A stretch of 33,597 nt of DNA from Burkholderiales bacterium (lineage in GTDB: Bacteria > Pseudomonadota > Gammaproteobacteria > Burkholderiales > Burkholderiaceae_C). The position numbers were made by a program, and so were the translations under genes. The stretch is taken from contig QBMB01000017.1 of assembly GCA_003241965.1 (NCBI GenBank), positions 26,224 to 59,820 on the forward strand. Reading direction: 5' to 3'. The notes beneath the pieces were generated by a model that was given only the letters and a program-made list of their open reading frames with translations, was not told the origin of the DNA and did no database searches. The stretch's first letter is position 1; every line of letters begins with the position of its first letter. Of this stretch, positions 25,810 through 33,597 are shown in pieces.

Positions 25810-27261
25810 TTAGTTCAGCGCGCCGGGGAAGCTGCCGGCAGCCCGCGGCAGGCGGTAAAAGTCGTCCGGGATACTTTTCAGGCTGGGTACTCTTTCGGGC
25901 GGGCGCTGCCAGCTCAAAAGTAGTTCATCTGTATTCATGAACGCGTTTTTCGGGTCGAGCGCGTCGTTGAATTCCATCTGCAGGCGGGAGCCGTCTCGCG
26001 CCCTTGCAACACCTTCATACAAATTACCGTACAGACGGGCCTTTGCTTTTGTGCCTCGCGTGGCGATACCGCTGGTGTTGATGAGTGTGTTGTGGGCCAA
26101 CACGATCTGGTTGCTCTGGTTCGCGTCCAGCCCGGTGTCGTTGCAGTGGGCCACGATGTTGTTGGCGGCCAGGCCCAGACGGTGTTCGTAGCCTTGGCAG
26201 TTGCCGTCTCGGCAAACGGCGGGGTCTGTGCCGCCGCCACCAAATGAAATGCCCACGCGCACACCAGGGCGCGAAATGTCTGTGGGGGAGCAGATCACCA
26301 GGTTGCGCTCGATCCGGCCGCCTTCGCTGGCGCCTTTCATGAAGATGCCGAACGAGACCATGTTGCCGTCGCGCTTGGCGAAGTTGCTCACCAGGTTGTC
26401 TTGCACGCGCCAGTGGTTGGCTCCCACCAGGTCAAACGGCACCACCGAGCGCAGCGTTTCGCGGGGTCGGGTGTTGGTGAGCGTGTTGTAGGCCAGCAGC
26501 CCGTGGTCGGGCCAGTCGCCGTTGTAGCCGTTCACCTTGATGTGGGCGTTGAAGTCGGTGATGCGGTTGTTGCGCAGGGTGGTGAACGCGCCCTTGCCCA
26601 CGATGTGGAAGGCGTGCTCGCAATCGTCGTGGCGCTCGCACACGCCACGGATGTCGAGGTTTTCAAACGACCAGTACGGGCGGTCCACCAGAATGCCCTC
26701 GACCTGCCCAAACTGAAACCACACGGTGCCCGGCTGCTCGGCGCTGAGCACGATGGGCGCGCCGCGCCGGCCGTCGTTGCCCAGGCGCATCTTGAGCGCA
26801 AACGGGTACAGGCCCGGCGCCACCACGATGCGGGTGCCTGCCTTGGCTTCCAGCAGCGCCTGCCGAATGGCCTGCGGGCTGTCCACACGCAGTTCCAAGC
26901 TGATGCCTTGGATGGAGTCCTTCAAGGCCTGGGCTTGCTGGCCTTTGCCCAGTGTGGGCAGTGGGCCTGCGGGGGGTGTGCGCTCATAGTGGCGCTGCGC
27001 GGCGTGTAGCGGTGGGAGCAACACGGCTTCGAGTTTGTTGTGGCCTTCAAGCCTGCGCTTGAGGTACCTGATGAGTTCTTGAGGGCTGCGGCTGTTGGCC
27101 TCTGCCCAGGCGCTCTGGCCTTGTGGGGTGAAAGCCAGCCAAGCGCCGGCCGCTGCGGCCATCAGGGCGGCGAGCAGGGCCAGCCAGGCGGCCAATCGGA
27201 TCAGGCGGTGCATGCTTGGCGGGGCTTGTGTTGGGGCTTGTGTGGGGGGCTGAACAGACAT
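25810..27261 (-). CDS. Membrane-anchored right-handed beta-helix protein (lyase-like)
   Basis: A 483-aa protein with a Pro/Gln-rich N-terminus, a membrane helix at about residues 20-43, and a long C-terminal region of short beta-strand repeats. AHIKVNGYNGDW, NTLTNTRP, WRVQDNLVSNF, GRIERNLVI, NNIVAHCNDTGLDAN and IVLAHNTLINTS are typical rungs of a right-handed parallel beta-helix. The N-terminal part of the helix (RQALLEAKAGTRIVVAPGLY) resembles PL6/chondroitinase-B-like proteins. A role in cleaving or epimerising an acidic polysaccharide in the periplasm is plausible given Ugd next door; catalytic residues were not identified. ATG at 27261 is used; ATG at 27213 (MHRLIRL) would give a shorter cytoplasmic tail. 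No good ribosome site supports either. It is divergent from ugd with a 63-base gap. Confidence 0.82.
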   Translation of the reverse strand: MSVQPPTQAPTQAPPSMHRLIRLAAWLALLAALMAAAAGAWLAFTPQGQSAWAEANSRSPQELIRYLKRRLEGHNKLEAVLLPPLHAAQRHYERTPPAGPLPTLGKGQQAQALKDSIQGISLELRVDSPQAIRQALLEAKAGTRIVVAPGLYPFALKMRLGNDGRRGAPIVLSAEQPGTVWFQFGQVEGILVDRPYWSFENLDIRGVCERHDDCEHAFHIVGKGAFTTLRNNRITDFNAHIKVNGYNGDWPDHGLLAYNTLTNTRPRETLRSVVPFDLVGANHWRVQDNLVSNFAKRDGNMVSFGIFMKGASEGGRIERNLVICSPTDISRPGVRVGISFGGGGTDPAVCRDGNCQGYEHRLGLAANNIVAHCNDTGLDANQSNQIVLAHNTLINTSGIATRGTKAKARLYGNLYEGVARARDGSRLQMEFNDALDPKNAFMNTDELLLSWQRPPERVPSLKSIPDDFYRLPRAAGSFPGALN

Positions 27262-27324
27262 GGCACGTCGCTATGATGCATGCTTCGCTCAACAGGCCCA
27301 AGCGCCGCATCAAGTCAGCACAAC

Positions 27325-28647
27325 ATGAAAATCACAGTGGTGGGAACAGGGTACGTGGGCCTGGTCAGCGGGGCCTGTTTGTCGGAGGTGGGCAACGACG
27401 TGTTGTGCCTCGATGTGAACCCGGAGAAGATCCGGATCCTGGAAGAGGGCGGCATTCCGATCTTCGAGCCTGGGCTGCAAGAGATGGTGCAACGCAACGT
27501 GGCAGCCGGCCGCCTGCGCTTCACCACCGACGTGTCCCGCGCCGTGCACCACGGCACCATCCAGTTCATTGCCGTGGGCACCCCGCCCGACGAAGACGGC
27601 TCGGCCGACATGCAATATGTATTGGCGGCCGCCCGCAACATCGGCCGCCTCATGACCGACTACAAGGTGGTGGTGGACAAGAGCACGGTGCCGGTGGGCA
27701 CGGCCGACCGGGTGAACGAGGCCATTGCCGACGAGCTGCGCCAGCGCGGTGTGCAAACACCGTATGCCGTGGTGTCCAATCCGGAGTTCTTGAAAGAGGG
27801 CGCCGCGGTTGAAGACTTCATGCGGCCCGACCGGATCATTGTGGGCGCGAACGACGAGCAGGCCATTCACCTCATGCGCGCCATCTACGCGCCCTTCCAG
27901 CGCAACCGCGAGCGGCTCATCGTCACCGACGTGCGCAGCGCCGAACTCACCAAATACGCGGCCAACGCCATGCTGGCCACCCGCATCAGCTTCATGAACG
28001 AGCTGGCCAACCTGGCCGAGGCGCTGGGGGCCGACATTGAAATGGTCCGCCAGGGCATGGGCTCCGACCCGCGCATCGGCTACCACTTTCTCTACCCCGG
28101 CGCGGGCTACGGCGGTTCGTGTTTCCCCAAGGACGTGAAAGCGCTCATCAAGACCGCAGCCGACCAGGGCGGGCTGGACTTGAAGGTATTGACCGCCGTG
28201 GAGGCCGCCAACGACGCGCAGAAACATGTGTTGGGCCGCAAGGTGAAGCAGCGCCTGGGCGAAGACCTCAAGGGCCGCCACTTCGCGGTGTGGGGCCTGG
28301 CCTTCAAGCCCAACACCGACGACATGCGCGAAGCCCCCAGCCTGGAGCTGCTGGCCGATCTGTTGGCCGCCGGCGCCACCGCCACGGTGTACGACCCGGT
28401 GGCCATGCACGAGGCGCAGCGCGTGCTGGGCGACGAGCCGCGCATCACCTACGCCACCAACCCCAACGACGCCTTGGTGGACGCCGACGCGCTGGTCATC
28501 GTGACCGAGTGGAAAGAATTCCGCAGCCCCGATTTCGACCTGATCAAACAGCGCCTGAAGCAGCCGCTGATCGTGGACGGCCGCAACCTGTACGACCCGG
28601 CGCTGGTGCGCGGCATGGGCTTCGACTACCTGGCCATCGGGCGCTGA
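27325..28647 (+). CDS. ugd: UDP-glucose 6-dehydrogenase
   Basis: A 440-aa protein matching UDP-glucose/GDP-mannose dehydrogenases. The NAD-binding motif GTGYVGL is at residues 7-13. The catalytic cysteine C266 lies in [29 protein letters not shown] is the conserved helix with the catalytic lysine and asparagine, and the C-terminal UDP-binding domain contains [13 protein letters not shown]. It oxidises UDP-glucose to UDP-glucuronate with two NAD+. It supplies uronic acid for the locus polymer and perhaps the substrate that the amidotransferase modifies (inference). The open frame begins at 27280, but ATG 27325 gives the standard N-terminus MKITVVG. GDP-mannose dehydrogenase is the less likely alternative. 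Confidence 0.94.
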   Translation: MKITVVGTGYVGLVSGACLSEVGNDVLCLDVNPEKIRILEEGGIPIFEPGLQEMVQRNVAAGRLRFTTDVSRAVHHGTIQFIAVGTPPDEDGSADMQYVLAAARNIGRLMTDYKVVVDKSTVPVGTADRVNEAIADELRQRGVQTPYAVVSNPEFLKEGAAVEDFMRPDRIIVGANDEQAIHLMRAIYAPFQRNRERLIVTDVRSAELTKYAANAMLATRISFMNELANLAEALGADIEMVRQGMGSDPRIGYHFLYPGAGYGGSCFPKDVKALIKTAADQGGLDLKVLTAVEAANDAQKHVLGRKVKQRLGEDLKGRHFAVWGLAFKPNTDDMREAPSLELLADLLAAGATATVYDPVAMHEAQRVLGDEPRITYATNPNDALVDADALVIVTEWKEFRSPDFDLIKQRLKQPLIVDGRNLYDPALVRGMGFDYLAIGR

Positions 28648-28672
28648 ATGCACGGGAGGGGGAGGGCGCCAC

Positions 28673-29647
28673 ATGGCCACTGACCTCTTCCAGTCCGAAG
28701 CCTGGTTTGCCCACCTGCTGGCGCAAGGCTTCGAACAGCCACCGCAGCACCTGCCGCTGCCACTGGCCCCCGGCGTGTGCCTGCAGCTCATGCAGCAAGC
28801 CCCCGCCGAACCCCTGAGCTCACTGAGCAACTACTACAGCTGCCTCTACGGCCCGCAGGGCGAGTGGCGCGGCGTGTCTGCCGCGCAGTGGACGGCAGCC
28901 GCGCAGGCCATGAAGAAGCTGCCAGGCGGCGCGGTGGTGCGGATGCAGCCGCTGGATGCGGCGTCGACCTGGTTGCCCGCCATGGAAGCCGGCCTGCGCT
29001 CGGCGGGCTACTGGACCGACCGATTTTTCGCCTTCGGTAACTGGTATCAGCCGGTGCCGCAGGGCGGGTTTGACGCCTACTGGCCCGAACGGCCCTCGGC
29101 CCTGCGAAACAGCGTCGATCGGGGCCGCCGCCGGCTCAGCAAAGCAGGCGTCTGGCGCATCGACATACACAGCCAGGCTTCTGATTCCCTGGAGGGTGCG
29201 ATTGCCGCTTACGAGGCGGTCTATGCCAACAGCTGGAAACAACCCGAACCATGCCCCGAATTCATGCCGGGGCTCATCCGCCTGGCTGCACGCGAGGGCT
29301 GGCTGCGCTTAGGTGTGCTCTGGCTCAACGACCAGCCACTGGCGGCGCAACTCTGGCTGGTGTGCGAAGGCAAGGCCAACATCTACAAGCTGGCTTATGT
29401 GGAGGGTTTCGAGAAGCTCTCCGCCGGCTCGGTGCTGACCACGGCGCTCATGCAGCACACCATGGACGTGGACGGTGTTGTGGAGGTGGACTATCTGAGT
29501 GGTGACGACGCGTACAAGGCCGACTGGATGTCTTCGAGGCGCGAGCGGGTTGGGCTGGTGGCGTTTGACAAGGGCCGTGTTCGAGGCTTGGCGTCTGCTG
29601 CCCGGCACTTCGCGGCTGCGTGGTGGCGCCAACGCGGTAAAGCTTGA
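28673..29647 (+). CDS. FemAB/CelD-like GNAT acyltransferase, second copy
   Basis: A 324-aa protein of the Acetyltransf_6/CelD type. SALRNSVDRGRRRLSKAG (about residues 140-158) is the basic helix seen before the GNAT core. WLNDQPLAAQLWLVCEGKANIYKLAY and DYLSGDDAYKADWMS give the GNAT fold with a terminal GD-x4-K-x2-W pattern. It probably transfers an acyl group to a glycan or lipid-linked sugar. GGAGGG at 28661-28666 lies 6 bases before the ATG, a strong ribosome site. It follows ugd by 25 bases, so the two are probably co-transcribed, and it ends before a bidirectional terminator. It is only distantly similar to the FemAB-like protein at 12.8 kb. Confidence 0.84.
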   Translation: MATDLFQSEAWFAHLLAQGFEQPPQHLPLPLAPGVCLQLMQQAPAEPLSSLSNYYSCLYGPQGEWRGVSAAQWTAAAQAMKKLPGGAVVRMQPLDAASTWLPAMEAGLRSAGYWTDRFFAFGNWYQPVPQGGFDAYWPERPSALRNSVDRGRRRLSKAGVWRIDIHSQASDSLEGAIAAYEAVYANSWKQPEPCPEFMPGLIRLAAREGWLRLGVLWLNDQPLAAQLWLVCEGKANIYKLAYVEGFEKLSAGSVLTTALMQHTMDVDGVVEVDYLSGDDAYKADWMSSRRERVGLVAFDKGRVRGLASAARHFAAAWWRQRGKA

Positions 29648-29662
29648 ACGGACCGGAAATGC

Positions 29663-29689
29663 AAAAAGGGTGGCAGAGCCACCCTTTTT
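29663..29689. terminator. Bidirectional rho-independent terminator
   Basis: A 12-base perfect stem (AAAAAGGGTGGC, loop AGA, GCCACCCTTTTT) with T-runs on both strands. It lies between the convergent ends of the FemAB-like gene and the first PEP-CTERM gene and should terminate both. Confidence 0.92.
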
Positions 29690-29713
29690 GATGCTGACAG
29701 TTCCGAAGAACGA

Positions 29714-30460
29714 TCAGGCTTGGTTTTGCTTGCGACGACGCGAAGCGGCAGCCAGACCGGCGAAGCCCAGACCCAGGAGGGCCAAGGTGCCTGGCTCAGG
29801 AACCTTGATCGACTCGACCTTCACGACCATGTCGTTGTAGTCATAGTCGGTGCCATCTTCATACGCGAAGACCCAGTTGGTCGAAGCGCCGCCTTGGTAG
29901 GCCAGGAAACGTGGCGTGTCGAAGCCCAAGATGCTGTCGACAGAGTAGGCAATGGTGTTGCCGGTCTTGAAGTAGAAGCCAAAGCGCGAATCGCTGATCC
30001 GGCTGTCGGTAATTGACGTGCAATTGATGGCAGCGACACAGTTGGACACTGAGGCGAACACGTCCAGGGTGTTACCCAGAATCGTCATGCCGGCAGCGGT
30101 GCCAGGGGTCTGTGCAGCACCCAGGAGCAGATCAACCAACAGCAGGTTGGTGGTGTCGGTGCCGAACCAGATACCGAACTGCTGCGTGCCTGCATTGCCG
30201 GTTGCTTCGAGCACCAGGGTCGGGATGGTGGACGCAGGGAAAGCGGCCGAGCCCCAAATGCCTGCGGTGCTTTGATCTGCCGTGGCGCTGACTGCGCCGG
30301 AACCGAAGACGGTGTTCAGTGCCGACTGAAGCGTTGCTTCGCTGCCGGACGAACCGATGTTCACAGGACGCACGTTGTTGTTCACAACAGGACCGGCATG
30401 TGCCGCTGCTACGAACATCAAGGTGGCCGCTGCTGCGACGAGTGCTTTGACAAAACGCAT
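29714..30460 (-). CDS. PEP-CTERM protein with DUF4114-like acidic motif
   Basis: A 248-aa secreted protein. The N-terminus MRFVKALVAAAATLMFVAAAHA is a signal peptide with cleavage after AHA (about 22). The C-terminal sorting signal starts VPEPGT at residue 220, followed by a hydrophobic stretch and RRRK, as in PEP-CTERM proteins. Just before it, YEDGTDYDYNDMVVKVE resembles the calcium-binding-like end of DUF4114 domains. Exosortase A should process it for surface or matrix display. The open frame starts at 30610, but ATG 30460 is preferred because AAGGAG (30472-30467) lies 6 bases upstream and the signal peptide starts there. A sigma-54 type promoter precedes it. The precise role is unknown; adhesin or biofilm matrix protein is likely. 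Confidence 0.92.
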   Translation of the reverse strand: MRFVKALVAAAATLMFVAAAHAGPVVNNNVRPVNIGSSGSEATLQSALNTVFGSGAVSATADQSTAGIWGSAAFPASTIPTLVLEATGNAGTQQFGIWFGTDTTNLLLVDLLLGAAQTPGTAAGMTILGNTLDVFASVSNCVAAINCTSITDSRISDSRFGFYFKTGNTIAYSVDSILGFDTPRFLAYQGGASTNWVFAYEDGTDYDYNDMVVKVESIKVPEPGTLALLGLGFAGLAAASRRRKQNQA

Positions 30461-30512
30461 GAAAAACTCCTTGGAAAGTTTGACCGCGATTTGCGGCTTG
30501 GTTAGGTAGTAA

Positions 30513-30527
30513 GCTAAAACCGTGCCA
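30513..30527 (-). promoter_or_regulatory. Sigma-54 -24/-12 promoter of first PEP-CTERM gene
   Basis: On the minus strand TGGCACGGTTTTAGC has GG and GC with exactly 10 bases between them, matching TGGCAC-N5-TTGC except A for T in the -12 part. The transcript would start near 30501 and the ATG is about 40 bases on. PEP-CTERM genes in related bacteria are known to depend on RpoN and PrsK/PrsR. Confidence 0.75.
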
Positions 30528-30644
30528 GGCAATGAAATCAAGCACTTACCGAAAAAATGGGAGGGTGCTGTAAAGCTTTTCGACGGATTTTGTGAGCAGG
30601 TCAAGCGCAAGGCGGGTCACTTGGGCTTCGAGGGGGTGGAATGG

Positions 30645-30670
30645 AAAAGGCGACCCGAAGGTCGCCTTTT
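30645..30670 (-). terminator. Rho-independent terminator of vWA PEP-CTERM gene
   Basis: A perfect 11-base stem (AAAAGGCGACC, loop, GGTCGCCTTTT) with a 4-base CGAA (minus strand TTCG) loop, 26 bases after the stop of the vWA gene on the minus strand. It separates this transcript from the next sigma-54 promoter. Confidence 0.88.
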
Positions 30671-30695
30671 CGTTGTGTACGCGCGGTTTGGAAGC

Positions 30696-31481
30696 TCAGG
30701 CGTTCTTGCGGCGCTTGACCAGCACCAGGCCAGTCATTGCCAAGCCGAGGAGCGCAAGCGTGCCGGGTTCTGGAACTTCGGTGATCTCGCGGCCGATCTT
30801 GGCGATCACGGCACGCTCGAAGTCATCGATGGACGTTGCAGTGATCGTGAAACCATCGCTCGTTACAACGTTGCTGTTGTAGAAGTTCGTCACACCGGCG
30901 GCGCCAAAGTCGCCTTCAAAAGCCAGTCCATTGATCCGGATGCCCGCCAACGCTGCCTTGTCCCGCTCATCACGGGTCGCTTGGCAAACCCCGTTGTAGG
31001 GTGCTGGCAAGTTGCAAGCTGGATCGGAGTTCTGGGTGCCATCGCCCGACACGTCGATGACTTTGCGAGCACCTGTGTAAATGTTGCTGGCAATGCTGTT
31101 GATGGCCAGGAGCATGCCATCCTGAATGTCGGTGCTGCCATTGCTCAAACGAGCCATGCTTCCAAGGCTCGTTGCAAACGCGTTGATGCTTGACACGGAG
31201 TTGAGCAGAGTCCAGCCGATGGCTTGCACTGCGTTGTCGGAGAACTGAATGACGTTCACGACAACACCACCGGCGGGTGCAAAGGAAAGGATCCCTGCTT
31301 GCACAGTTGCATCGTTGAACGCCGACGCGTAGCCGTTGCGTTGGGTGTTGTACTCTGCAGTAGAGATACTCCCGGACACATCAACGACCAGGGAAAGTTC
31401 CAGCGCCACGGGCGTCGCGTTGGCCGAGGCCATCAGGCCTAGCCCGATGGCAGCTGCTGCTACCAGTTTTTTCAGTTTCAT
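30696..31481 (-). CDS. PEP-CTERM protein with von Willebrand A (DUF1194-like) domain
   Basis: A 261-aa secreted protein. A signal peptide (MKLKKLVAAAAIGLGLMASA, cut near residue 22) precedes a vWA-like domain in which ELSLVVDVSGSIS gives the D-x-S-x-S metal-site motif. STDIQDGMLLAI and VIDVSGDGTQNSDP supply the later threonine and aspartate of a MIDAS. The C-terminal sorting signal VPEPGTLALLGLAMTGL begins at residue 236 and ends in KRRK. It should bind a ligand or protein partner at the surface after exosortase processing. Three in-frame ATGs (31487, 31484, 31481) follow GGAG; the third gives the best 6-base spacing, so 31481 is used. The upstream open frame to 31595 is rejected because it lacks a signal peptide at its start. 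Confidence 0.92.
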   Translation of the reverse strand: MKLKKLVAAAAIGLGLMASANATPVALELSLVVDVSGSISTAEYNTQRNGYASAFNDATVQAGILSFAPAGGVVVNVIQFSDNAVQAIGWTLLNSVSSINAFATSLGSMARLSNGSTDIQDGMLLAINSIASNIYTGARKVIDVSGDGTQNSDPACNLPAPYNGVCQATRDERDKAALAGIRINGLAFEGDFGAAGVTNFYNSNVVTSDGFTITATSIDDFERAVIAKIGREITEVPEPGTLALLGLAMTGLVLVKRRKNA

Positions 31482-31562
31482 CATCATCTCCAATGGGTTG
31501 AAAACAAGAATTTGCTTTGGCGTTGGAGGTTGTTGAGCAACAGCGACCAACCGGGCTGGATT

Positions 31563-31578
31563 AGCACTATCTGTACCA
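31563..31578 (-). promoter_or_regulatory. Sigma-54 -24/-12 promoter of vWA PEP-CTERM gene
   Basis: On the minus strand TGGTACAGATAGTGCT has GG and GC exactly 10 bases apart, matching YTGGYACR-N4-TTGCW except G for T in the -12 part. Start of transcription would fall near 31552, about 70 bases before the ATG. The same architecture precedes the neighbouring PEP-CTERM gene. Confidence 0.65.
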
Positions 31579-32051
31579 GCCGACTCAGGCCGCAAAAATT
31601 TCTTGGAAAATCAACTACTTGTAGCAAAAAAATAGTCTAGGGGAGTATCCCAAGTGGTTGTTCTGTAAAGGATTGCGACACAAGCCGCCATTCTTCATGA
31701 CGCTCGCCAACAGGTCTTGGAAGTTGTCGATTGGTGATCTGGCCAGAACCTTTCTGAATCGTTGCAAAGCCATCCAACCAACACGTTGATGAGTTCTACG
31801 CGGGCCGAGTTGGAGGAGAACGTGTGGTCTGCGTCTCAGATACTGTGCACACCCACACTGAGCGGGTCCTGGGTGGCGCCCAGTTAAATCAGGCAGGCGG
31901 AAGAGCCGTCGCACGGACCCCACGACACCCTTTGCATTCGACCCCGGAGCCGGCGACGCAAGACCTGTTCAACCTTGAAGCCATCATGTGCGGGCAGGCG
32001 TGCTCTCTTCACATCGGGGGCGTTCAAAACTCGGTCGAGACACTTTGGTCT
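31579..32051. other. Spacer downstream of acyltransferase gene
   Basis: About 470 bases between the acyltransferase end and the sigma-54 promoter. Short frames on both strands (31615-31923 minus, 31824-32099 plus) have no ribosome site or recognisable family and are treated as chance or decayed sequence. No clear terminator for the acyltransferase was found. Confidence 0.45.
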
Positions 32052-33146
32052 CTACGTGCCAACTCCCTGCCATGTCCTTTTCTGAATCGATTGGCGTAGC
32101 CAAGCAGCAATTGGCCTTTCCGCGGTGGTGTGGATGCCCCATGCGGTGACGATTGCAAAAATCATCAAAAAGGCGATAACGGTGGTTTGGCCCATCATTG
32201 TGACCAGAGCCGTTGAGGCCGCCAGGTTGAACAAGGCGTAACCTGCATTTTGGTGAACAAGATACAAAGGGTAGGTGAGCTTTCCAGCGAGATTGCTGCC
32301 CAAGTTGGGCTTGCCGGCACTTCGACGGATCACGGCATGAAACAAGACAAAAAATCCCAAGATGATGGCGACAACCACCAAATGGTTGGCGCCTTGATTG
32401 AACGTCAGCAGATCAGCAATTTGGTCAATGGGTCCTGCTTCACGCCAGGCGTAAACACAGGCGAACATCAGAGATACAAAAAGCATCAGCCGGCGCGATG
32501 TGTTCCACCCGGTGTGTCGGGCTAAAAAATACACGGCGCCGGCGGTGAAGAGCGGTGCCCATTGGACACACAGGTAGAGTTGCAGCGGATACGCAGGGCG
32601 AACAATATTGACGAGGGCCAGAGCCAGCCACATTTTGAGAAAAAGTTCGATCCGATGCATTTGACCTGAGGCTACGCACACACCGATCCAGAAATAAAAG
32701 GTGAGTTCTACTGCCAGTGACCAGTAGGCGCCATCGATGGCTTGATGTCCAAACAGCCCAGGAAACAGGGTGAGGTTGGCCAGAATCTGGCCCAAACCGT
32801 CTGGTTTGAACGGTGAGCTGGGAATGAGCCACTCAATCAATGCAGTGAGCAGCACACAGACCCAAAGCGCAGGGGCAAGGCGGGAGACTCGCGATGCGAT
32901 GAAGTCACGCAGCGACGCATTCTGTGCCGTCATCAAGATCACGTAGCCACTGATCATGAAAAACAAGTGAACCCCCAAGTAGCCATACTGCGCAATATCT
33001 GCCAGAAACGGCATGTGGGTCACATGCATCCAGTTTTCTTTGGGTCCTTTGTAAAAATAGTGGAATCCGACCACTGCCAGAGCGGCGATGGCCCGCATCC
33101 AGTCGAGCTCTGGCAAACGCGCAGACGACAGATGACGAGGGTTCAC
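32052..33146 (-). CDS. Acyltransferase family 3 (OafA/YrhL-like) membrane protein
   Basis: A 364-aa polytopic protein with about ten membrane helices. The family hallmark region LPELDWMRAIAALAVVGFHY contains R18 and the catalytic-type H29, followed by GVHLFFMISGYV and FIASRVSRLAPALW. Such proteins O-acylate (mostly O-acetylate) surface glycans, moving the acyl group across the membrane. It starts with GTG at 33146 in a GTGA overlap with the SGNH gene, so the two are translationally coupled. The split resembles OatA/OafA proteins in which the acyltransferase and an SGNH domain are fused. The polymer modified is probably the locus EPS, which is inference. Confidence 0.93.
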   Translation of the reverse strand: MNPRHLSSARLPELDWMRAIAALAVVGFHYFYKGPKENWMHVTHMPFLADIAQYGYLGVHLFFMISGYVILMTAQNASLRDFIASRVSRLAPALWVCVLLTALIEWLIPSSPFKPDGLGQILANLTLFPGLFGHQAIDGAYWSLAVELTFYFWIGVCVASGQMHRIELFLKMWLALALVNIVRPAYPLQLYLCVQWAPLFTAGAVYFLARHTGWNTSRRLMLFVSLMFACVYAWREAGPIDQIADLLTFNQGANHLVVVAIILGFFVLFHAVIRRSAGKPNLGSNLAGKLTYPLYLVHQNAGYALFNLAASTALVTMMGQTTVIAFLMIFAIVTAWGIHTTAERPIAAWLRQSIQKRTWQGVGT

Positions 33147-33597
33147 GGGTGCTTGCCTTTTAGAGCTGAATTGATCTTTCTGATCAGCATCAACTGGCCT
33201 GATTGATCCAGATGAATGCCATCGGCCGTCAGTCGGGCTTCAAGCCAATCGCCGGCTTGCTGTGGTTGAACTGCAATGAACAAGTGGCCTCGCGACAAAC
33301 AGAGCCTCTGAATGGCTTGGTTGGCTTCGATGATGCGGCCGGCGAGCGATGTTGACGGTGCCGGCTCAGGTATGCCTATGCACAGAACGCGTACCTGGGC
33401 AGGTATTTGATTCAGGATGCTGGTCCATGCCGTGGTCACGGTCTCCGACGGTTTTTTCTCCAGCAAATCATTCGTGCCACCCGACAAAACAACGGCGGAA
33501 GCTTGCGCTAGTGAGTTGAACTGGGGCAACCGTTTGGCCAGTTGGGTATTTCGGACCAACGTGACCGCTGGTTTCGGTATCGTGACCGAGGATTTCG
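33143..33597 (-). CDS. SGNH/GDSL hydrolase (5' end outside window)
   Basis: The minus-strand frame is open to the window edge, so the N-terminus is missing (151 codons visible including the stop). Two SGNH motifs are visible: SGGTNDL (block III, with the catalytic-type glycine/asparagine) and DGIHLDQSG (block V, with the catalytic aspartate and histidine). The block I serine region would lie upstream of the window. It probably acts as the periplasmic transferase or esterase partner of the acyltransferase, adding or removing acetyl groups on the glycan. It overlaps that gene by GTGA. An unrelated GDSL esterase is the alternative. Confidence 0.85.
   Translation of the reverse strand, partial: KSSVTIPKPAVTLVRNTQLAKRLPQFNSLAQASAVVLSGGTNDLLEKKPSETVTTAWTSILNQIPAQVRVLCIGIPEPAPSTSLAGRIIEANQAIQRLCLSRGHLFIAVQPQQAGDWLEARLTADGIHLDQSGQLMLIRKINSALKGKHP

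Noticed and set aside
27261..27280. TGGCAC-like -24 element between the beta-helix gene and ugd
   Set aside because: The GC dinucleotide is not at the required 10-base distance, so it does not form a sigma-54 promoter.

Overview
The window looks like the chromosome of a high-GC betaproteobacterium, most likely Burkholderiales and probably Comamonadaceae. This is inferred from the exosortase A/PEP-CTERM gene set, base composition and codon use; no rRNA or tRNA is present to confirm it. The content is one exosortase-linked exopolysaccharide (EPS) and surface-glycan locus, cut at both window ends.

Region 1 (1-13890, + strand) is a nearly gapless operon with many ATGA overlaps. It holds the EpsI-like C-terminus of a fused exosortase, an asparagine-synthase-like amidotransferase, three GT4 glycosyltransferases, a HAD-UbiA fusion, a GT-C glycosyltransferase, an unlisted 44-aa membrane peptide, an O-antigen-ligase-like protein, two NodB-type deacetylases and a FemAB/CelD-like acyltransferase. 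Region 2 (13883-16307, - strand) is AT-rich and encodes a GT2 glycosyltransferase and a Wzx-type flippase.

Region 3 (16985-22762) is two same-orientation 1312-bp IS3-family copies. They bracket an AT-rich cassette with an orphan 288-aa protein and another GT-C glycosyltransferase. The first copy has a nonsense mutation in orfB; the second is intact.

Region 4 (22926-27261, - strand) has a large lipoprotein with a Pro-Ala linker, whose gene changes base composition sharply near 24140, and a membrane-anchored beta-helix protein. Two CRP-like palindromes lie upstream of the lipoprotein gene. Region 5 (27325-29647, + strand) has UDP-glucose dehydrogenase and a second FemAB/CelD-like protein. Region 6 (29714-33597, - strand) has two PEP-CTERM proteins, each behind a sigma-54-type -24/-12 element, then a coupled acyltransferase-3/SGNH hydrolase pair.

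Together the genes suggest sugar-nucleotide supply (Ugd), lipid-linked glycan assembly, export and polymerisation or ligation (flippase, ligase), trimming and decoration (deacetylases, acyltransferases, beta-helix and lipoprotein), and exosortase-processed surface proteins. The middle (about 9.8-24.1 kb) has lower GC than the flanks, and both composition changes fall inside genes. This suggests a swappable glycan-type cassette recombined into a conserved exosortase framework. That cassette, the regulatory elements and the orphan protein are the most interesting parts.
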